This document shows, piece by piece, positions 28,340-32,906 of a stretch of DNA of 32,906 bases (within the stretch, counting starts at the first letter, position 1; every line of letters starts with the position of its first letter). The translations under genes and the position numbers were made by a program. Location of the stretch: positions 1-32,906 of the IMG/VR virus record IMGVR_UViG_3300031673_000294. One strand, written 5' to 3'. This DNA is from a virus. The notes under the pieces were generated by a model, which ran no database searches, was not told the origin of the DNA, and saw only the letters and a list, made by a program, of their open reading frames with translations.

Positions 28340-29909
28340 TTTGCCCTCCTTGCGCCACCTTCTCTTTTGGCGGGTCGAATTCAATGTTGTACTTGATTTC
28401 AAGTTCCTTGATCTTCACGAGCTCCCTTGCACGCTGCTCAAGGGTCTCGTCGAGGTCCTCACCTCTTGATGCAAGGACCGTTGAAAGTGTTGTCATGTTA
28501 TTTTTGAGGGATATCTCCGCCCCTTTTGCCTCTTTGACCGGATCTACCCATTGCCAGCCGTTAGGTATCCATTTCGCCTTGCAATACTCTCTTTTGTGTT
28601 CAAGAAAGTCCGGGGCATCGATCTCATTCCTGAGCCATGCCTCCTCAATGGCCATTTCCCAGACAGGCTGGCATAAATATTTTGCAAGCCAGATCTGACC
28701 CCATTGAAAAAACTTGCGGGCCTCAAGCAGGGATGCCCTGGCGCTTGAGTAGTTGGTTTTAGAGAAGTCTTTTGCGATGAGTTCGTAGGGTAGGCCAAGG
28801 GCCACGCCAATAGCCCGGAGGATTTTTTCAATGAAGGGCTCAAACGTGTTGCCCGGGCGATTAGGGGTAAAGCCGGTTACGTCCTCCCCTGGTCCCAAAT
28901 ACTTGATTATGCCGGGTTCAAGATATTCAATCGGCTTTCCTTCGCCGTCTGTTTCTCCAGCCTGGGCCATTTGGCCCATTTCATAAGGATTCGGTGATTT
29001 GACAAGTATGGAATAACAGGCCGCAACACGGGCCGCAACAAGCTCGGCCTCCATATAGCTTGCCATGTTTTTGAAAATATCTAAGGCAGGCGCAAACCAG
29101 GGGACCCCCCTGCTCTGGCCCGGCCTGTTCTGGTGAAAAAGATGAAATACGTTCGGACGCCCGACAGAATTCCATGCAGGATATCTTTGCCAGTCATCCA
29201 TCTTGTATGTGCCGACGGTCATGTCTCCGGGGTGTGATTTTTTAATCCAATAGGCAATGGGCTGGCCCCTTTTGCCAAGCTCAATACCGCCCCTGATATT
29301 GTCTGCGGTTATCTTTTGAGGGGGAGTATCTAACCGATCTGCCTCGATCAGCTCAAGGGCCAAGGAATAAGGCCGCCGGTCCGGTATCATAAGGGGCAGG
29401 AATAGCACTTCGCCGTTTTCAAGGATTTGGCGCTGGATAAGGGATTGAATGTCGTCAAAGTCAAGCCGGTTTGTGCTGTCTGCATTGCGTTTCCAGCGTG
29501 ACCATACAAGCTCGACCTGGTTTTGGATCTCAATGGCCTTTTCCGTGGCAATGTTGAGTCTTTCGGCATTGATTTGACTCTGCGGCATTATGCCGCTTCC
29601 CACAACGTTTGTGACAACCGTGTCGGTTGCGCCTGCTGCAATGCCGTCGTTTCGATTGAGGTCACGGGAACGCTCGCGGAGATCCGGAAGGTCAAGAAGC
29701 AGATCCTGGTCTGCGGAGCCTCCGCCTGGCAGCCATTGGTCGTGAGGCCGGTTCTTTTTTGCCCCACGATAGCCGCCGGAAAGCATAAACTCAGACGCAA
29801 AGCGGGCGGACTTGCGCTTAAAGCCCCAGGTGGGTGAGATTGTTGATATGGCTTTTTCCAGCCAATTGTCTTTGAGCTCTTGCCTAACTTGGCGTGCTGA
29901 ACGAGGCAT
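28332..29909 (-). CDS. Portal protein, lambda gpB family, 525 aa
   Basis: A 525-residue portal (PF05136-type) with RNDGIAAGATDTVVTNVVGS, VELVWSRWKRNADSTNRLDF, HQNRPGQSRGVPWFAPALDI and the C-terminal DFSKTNYSSARASLLEARKF. The dodecameric vertex for DNA entry. Length normal for the family. It overlaps the joiner gene upstream by 26 bp and the protease downstream by 8 bp. Confidence 0.9.
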   Translation of the reverse strand: MPRSARQVRQELKDNWLEKAISTISPTWGFKRKSARFASEFMLSGGYRGAKKNRPHDQWLPGGGSADQDLLLDLPDLRERSRDLNRNDGIAAGATDTVVTNVVGSGIMPQSQINAERLNIATEKAIEIQNQVELVWSRWKRNADSTNRLDFDDIQSLIQRQILENGEVLFLPLMIPDRRPYSLALELIEADRLDTPPQKITADNIRGGIELGKRGQPIAYWIKKSHPGDMTVGTYKMDDWQRYPAWNSVGRPNVFHLFHQNRPGQSRGVPWFAPALDIFKNMASYMEAELVAARVAACYSILVKSPNPYEMGQMAQAGETDGEGKPIEYLEPGIIKYLGPGEDVTGFTPNRPGNTFEPFIEKILRAIGVALGLPYELIAKDFSKTNYSSARASLLEARKFFQWGQIWLAKYLCQPVWEMAIEEAWLRNEIDAPDFLEHKREYCKAKWIPNGWQWVDPVKEAKGAEISLKNNMTTLSTVLASRGEDLDETLEQRARELVKIKELEIKYNIEFDPPKEKVAQGGQNA

Positions 29910-30099
29910 AGTTTTTCCTTCCGCCCTGTTGTGTGCTTAATATTGCGGCATATTCCGCCCTGGTGTCTCTCAGTTCTTTGAGACCCATGTTTACGAGGTT
30001 GCGATCGGCTATTGAATAAGAGCGCACTGCGCCGCCATTAAGTTTTGCCAGGATTGCGGCGTCGATTGCGTCTATGATGTCTTGGATTGATGTGGACAT
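29884..30099 (-). CDS. gpW-like head-tail joining protein, 71 aa
   Basis: A 71-residue protein (MSTSIQDIIDAIDAAILAKL; SYSIADRNLVNMGLKELRDT) with the two-helix pattern of gpW-type joiners, located between terminase and portal as in lambda. gpW binds the portal and is needed for tail attachment. The ribosome site AAAGGAG is 14 nt away; an ATGTGA start-stop lies nearer to it, so translation may use reinitiation. Confidence 0.72.
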   Translation of the reverse strand: MSTSIQDIIDAIDAAILAKLNGGAVRSYSIADRNLVNMGLKELRDTRAEYAAILSTQQGGRKNYASFSTPS

Positions 30100-30128
30100 G
30101 GCTCACATTTTGGCTCCTTTCTAATAAA

Positions 30129-30173
30129 AAACCGGCCAAATGCGATGGGTGCGACCATCGCACTGGCCGGTTT
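30129..30173 (-). terminator. Strong two-part terminator hairpin (leftward)
   Basis: AAACCGGCCA pairs with TGGCCGGTTT (10 bp) around an inner TGCGATGG / CCATCGCA (8 bp). On the minus strand a run of six U follows. It lies between the winged-HTH gene and the gpW-like gene and should limit read-through from the terminase genes into the head operon. Only 230 bp of largely AT-rich, gene-free sequence separates it from the HTH gene. Confidence 0.8.
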
Positions 30174-30340
30174 CGGAGGAAAATTATGAAAAAGATAGGT
30201 TAAAGCTTAGAGAAAAGATGTGGTATGTCAAGGAAGTGTTTTTGATATCTTCTGAAAGCTTCTGAAAGTAGTATGTTTTTAATGTTGATTAAGGAAAAAG
30301 CAGTAAAACTTAGGAAAACAGCAACTAATTGAAAACCTGG

Positions 30341-30360
30341 ATTCCGGCTTTCGCCGGAAT
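30341..30360. repeat. Dispersed hairpin repeat ATTCCGGC-TTTC-GCCGGAAT
   Basis: A perfect 8-bp stem with a 4-nt loop, in the wider context CTGG..TGACA. Elements of this form (GTCATTCCGGCGAAAGCCGG on the other strand) are among the most familiar dispersed repeats in Desulfobacterota and some Proteobacteria. Here it follows the winged-HTH gene stop by 11 nt and may act as an mRNA 3' end. A copy in a phage suggests chromosomal origin. Confidence 0.65.
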
Positions 30361-30371
30361 GACAAAATTAT

Positions 30372-30629
30372 TTATAGTTGTTTTTGTAGTTGTAAAACCG
30401 CTGATTCAAAGATTCTTATATGGCCACCAGGCAATCTAAACCAGGCAGATGGGGGTATTATCGCATCTTCCGGCTCATCAATGGAAAGCCATTTAAAAAC
30501 TGTTTGGTGGGTTACGGATAACATTTCCGCAACCTCACTAATCCTGTATGTCATTTCAACCTTTTTTGGGGGCTTGGGTCTCTGTTTTGATTTCGGAACC
30601 CAGTCTTTGTTTTCATCAAGCCATGCCAT
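30372..30629 (-). CDS. Winged helix-turn-helix (MerR/excisionase-type) protein, 85 aa
   Basis: Residues 28-85 (MTYRISEVAEMLSVTHQTVF, then KWLSIDEPEDAIIPPSAWFR, then LPGGHIRIFESAVLQLQKQL) are a MerR/Xis-like winged helix. The ATG directly follows the large-terminase stop, so translation is coupled. A wHTH next to terminase may recognise packaging DNA (lambda Nu1 also has such an N-terminal domain) or regulate late genes. Not near attP, so an excisionase role is less likely by position. Confidence 0.75.
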   Translation of the reverse strand: MAWLDENKDWVPKSKQRPKPPKKVEMTYRISEVAEMLSVTHQTVFKWLSIDEPEDAIIPPSAWFRLPGGHIRIFESAVLQLQKQL

Positions 30630-32600
30630 TTAACGACCTTTCATCCATGGTTTGGCGTTTCTCGCAATCCAGTCACCGCCTGCAGGCGATTTCGGCTGTG
30701 GAGCCCTATCTCTTGGTTTCGCCCTGTCACGGAGCACGCGAACCCCTCCCTTCCACTGAGGATCAGCACATGCGGCGGCATACAATTCACAATCCAGGAA
30801 GTGGTTCGCCCTTGTTTTATGCCAGACAAGTTTTCCACGCTTGTCATAACGCTTTTCCTCTGCCGTGATTTGCCTTGCATAGTCCTTGCCTGTCTCTGAA
30901 TGAACATAAAAATATTGAGGGCCTTCTTCTTCAATCTGCAGACGATAATGAAGGGTTTCCTTGAATTCCGCAGTATCTATAAGCCAGAGTACCAGCCCGC
31001 CGGGGATTACATGCCCTTTACGCCCTGGCATCTTATCAATCAATGTTTGCCTGACCCTCGTTGACATAGCCCCTGAAGACCCCTTGACCCCTGAGACAAC
31101 ACCCCTCCCATGATTTCTCAGCCAATCATAGACTTCTTCTGTGCTGGTTTTATCTTCCTCCCCGCCCTCGCTTCCACCTGTGTCTATTGCAGCCCTCCAT
31201 ATTTTCATGTGGTCATCAATACCATCGACCGGATAAACATCTTCAAAGATTATCTGGTATAATTCATCCCATGAAAAAATGACCCCATAGCGTATCAACC
31301 ATGAGCGATAATCCCTTGCCCATGCCCTTATCACATACTCTATGTGCCGCTTGTGGACATCGCATCCCAACGTCAGCGCTATTGCATCCTTATGAACCAC
31401 TAAGGGGGGCAGATCACAGCGATGATCCAGTATTTCAGATTCGCTTGTGACCTCAATCCTGGAGATAAATTCCTCACCAAGCCAATCGGTTACAAATGCC
31501 CGTTGTTTGCCTAACGGATCTACGTCTGAAAGCTCGGCGGTTATATATTTTTGCACAATATCGCCGAACTTGAGCCATGGCGAATATATTGATGATAGCC
31601 TGGATGCAATAGACTCCAACTGTACCCCGCGGTCTTCATGTAATTTGAATAAATCGGCAATAGAGTCCTCGGAAGGCTCCGGGTTCTCAATGGACATATC
31701 AAACCAGCCTGCGCCGTTTGATTTATCCAGCATCCATTCCCTGTGGCTGTCGTCTATTTCCTTTTTACAGAATTTACACTCATAATGAGCTGTTGATTTG
31801 GCAGTGTAGATCCGGTCATTCTTTTTTAGAGCCTCTTTGTCATTATATTTGATCTGATCCCAGCTATATGTTTGGAGCCGGTTGCAAAATGGGCATGGTA
31901 CAAAATATTGTAATATAACCTGGCAAAGGGCCTCCTGGCGTGTGATATTGCCTTCTTCTATGGTAGGACTGGAAACATCCACGACCTTTCTTATGTCCTG
32001 GAACGATTTGAACCGTTCAAGAGATAATTCCATAGGGTCGCCGGCGTCCCTGACGAGATCAGGAAAATCATTAATTTCATCCCTTAAAATATTGCGGCAT
32101 GGCTTTTGTTTCAGAGGAGTCGGTGAATTTGAGCCGACAATATAAAGGACCATGCCGGGGAATACCATCTCTCCTGTCTGATATTCGCCGACATCTAACG
32201 AATGCTTTTTATTCAAGGCAGTGCTATTTTCAATCAAGGGTTTGATACGATTGCGGGAGACTGAACGCAGTTCTTTATCGGTTGGATATATCAACATTGC
32301 GCTATAGGGGTCTTGATCTATTATGTAGCCAAGTATATTATACAAAACTACTGACTTACCTAACTGCGTAGCCCATTTAAGCACAAGGTGATGGATATAT
32401 GGGTGCTTGTATAAATCCTGGATGTCCTTTTGGTAGGGTGTCCGCTGCCACCTGTACGGACCGGGTTCTCTTGATGTTTCTTTGAGCAAAACAATGTTGT
32501 TGTTTGCCCACTCAGACACTTCAATAGGCTCCGGTGGCTTGAGTGCGGCCTTTTCAATATCCCACAGGTCAAATTTTAGCGCTTGGTTCGTCCGGTTCAT
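30630..32600 (-). CDS. Terminase large subunit, GpA family, 656 aa
   Basis: A 656-residue terminase like lambda GpA. ATPase: Walker-A-like ATQLGKS (about 77-83), adenine/arm region WQRTPYQKDIQDLY, and ILRDE (about 171-175) as Walker B. A zinc-knuckle pair CPFC (236-239) and CKFC (275-278) lies between domains. Nuclease domain with LGCDVHKRHIEYVIRAW (D414) and AAIDTGGSEGG. Overlaps the small terminase gene by 32 bp. Cuts concatemers at cos-type ends and drives packaging; cos itself is not visible. Confidence 0.93.
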   Translation of the reverse strand: MNRTNQALKFDLWDIEKAALKPPEPIEVSEWANNNIVLLKETSREPGPYRWQRTPYQKDIQDLYKHPYIHHLVLKWATQLGKSVVLYNILGYIIDQDPYSAMLIYPTDKELRSVSRNRIKPLIENSTALNKKHSLDVGEYQTGEMVFPGMVLYIVGSNSPTPLKQKPCRNILRDEINDFPDLVRDAGDPMELSLERFKSFQDIRKVVDVSSPTIEEGNITRQEALCQVILQYFVPCPFCNRLQTYSWDQIKYNDKEALKKNDRIYTAKSTAHYECKFCKKEIDDSHREWMLDKSNGAGWFDMSIENPEPSEDSIADLFKLHEDRGVQLESIASRLSSIYSPWLKFGDIVQKYITAELSDVDPLGKQRAFVTDWLGEEFISRIEVTSESEILDHRCDLPPLVVHKDAIALTLGCDVHKRHIEYVIRAWARDYRSWLIRYGVIFSWDELYQIIFEDVYPVDGIDDHMKIWRAAIDTGGSEGGEEDKTSTEEVYDWLRNHGRGVVSGVKGSSGAMSTRVRQTLIDKMPGRKGHVIPGGLVLWLIDTAEFKETLHYRLQIEEEGPQYFYVHSETGKDYARQITAEEKRYDKRGKLVWHKTRANHFLDCELYAAACADPQWKGGVRVLRDRAKPRDRAPQPKSPAGGDWIARNAKPWMKGR

Positions 32601-32906
32601 TTTCTTCTATTAGTTCTTTTTGTTGTAATTCACTTAATTGCTCACCGCGTGAGTAGGTGTTAAGAATAAAATTGGTGTCATCTTCTAAGATCTTCTGGCA
32701 TTCCTCGGCGGTTTTGTTTGTAAGCCTTAAGCTCAGGCGACGGCCACGTTCCATAAGCGCCCTTTTAAATTCCACGGCACGGGTTTCAAGGAGATTATCA
32801 ACAATATCTTTGGATATTAGTTCACCCTTGAGTTTGAGATATTCCAGCTTTTCACGGCGGCCACGATATTCCCTGTAAAAACCTTCCCAAAATAGCTTGT
32901 CGCCGG
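32569..32906 (-). CDS. Terminase small subunit, Nu1-like (5' end outside window)
   Basis: The last 111 residues are visible; the frame is open to the window edge. KLEYLKLKGELISKDIVDNL, then RALMERGRRLSLRLTNKTAE, then ILEDDTNFIL follow the C-terminal pattern of Nu1-type small terminases (dimerisation and GpA binding). The N-terminal winged helix that binds cos is not in the window. A GTG at 32775 is not the true start, as the frame extends upstream with family-like sequence. Confidence 0.72.
   Translation of the reverse strand, partial: GDKLFWEGFYREYRGRREKLEYLKLKGELISKDIVDNLLETRAVEFKRALMERGRRLSLRLTNKTAEECQKILEDDTNFILNTYSRGEQLSELQQKELIEENEPDEPSAKI

Noticed and set aside
32776-32906. cos site near the terminase
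   Set aside because: The region is still coding for the small terminase; cos would lie upstream, outside the window.

Overview
The window is most of the genome of a temperate, tailed, lambdoid-plan siphovirus (long non-contractile tail: one tail-tube gene, a 1311-residue tape measure, no sheath gene seen). It is probably a free viral genome rather than an integrated prophage: an attachment site holding the 3' part of tRNA-Val(GAC), with matching arm sites on both sides, lies intact between the integrase and the end of the late operon. The host is inferred, not proven, to be Desulfobacterota/Nitrospirota-like. The grounds are several dispersed-repeat types that I know from such genomes (a CGCCTTTGCG repeat, GTTCA heptads, a TTCCGGC..GCCGGAA hairpin) and AT-leaning codon use.

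Layout. The genetic switch is at 5958-6870: a Cro-like gene leftward and a CI-like gene rightward, with paired CAATATATTG palindromes between them. Rightward (6430-8836) are the repressor, a zinc-ribbon membrane protein, a lipoprotein, the integrase and a small gene. Leftward from the switch (6263 to 415) is a tightly packed early operon: Cro-like, CII-like, many small proteins, a ribbon-helix-helix protein, a replisome organizer and a second tyrosine recombinase. It ends at a 10-bp-phased TGCAA array (210-290). If the map is circular, leftward transcription continues past position 1 into the terminase at the right end.

The late region (32906 to 9139) is entirely leftward: small and large terminase, a winged-HTH gene, a terminator, gpW-like joiner, lambda-type portal, protease with nested scaffold, HI1506-like protein, decoration protein, Mu gpT-type capsid, a 592-residue repeat protein, head-tail and tail completion proteins, tail tube, frameshifted tail chaperones, tape measure, tail tip and fibre proteins, then a lysis block (XhlA-like, M15 endolysin, lipoprotein, holin, overlapping spanin-like pair, NlpC/P60-like hydrolase). 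A terminator beyond the tRNA fragment closes this operon.

The most striking element is a complete integron gene cassette (3980-4226, 247 bp) inside the early operon. It has a 57-bp attC with all the expected parts: two R boxes, two 5-nt spacers, and L boxes with one extra-helical G. Its R'' box is the exact reverse complement of the cassette's own 5' core (GTTAGCT), not of the neighbouring core (GTTAGGC), as expected of a unit that circularises. No integron integrase is visible. Other notable items are a capsid-adjacent protein with about eighteen 20-residue repeats followed by six 9-residue repeats, a -1 slippery site in the chaperone gene, a lambda C/Nu3-style nested scaffold start, hairpins after the major structural genes, and a small early gene split by an in-frame ochre codon.
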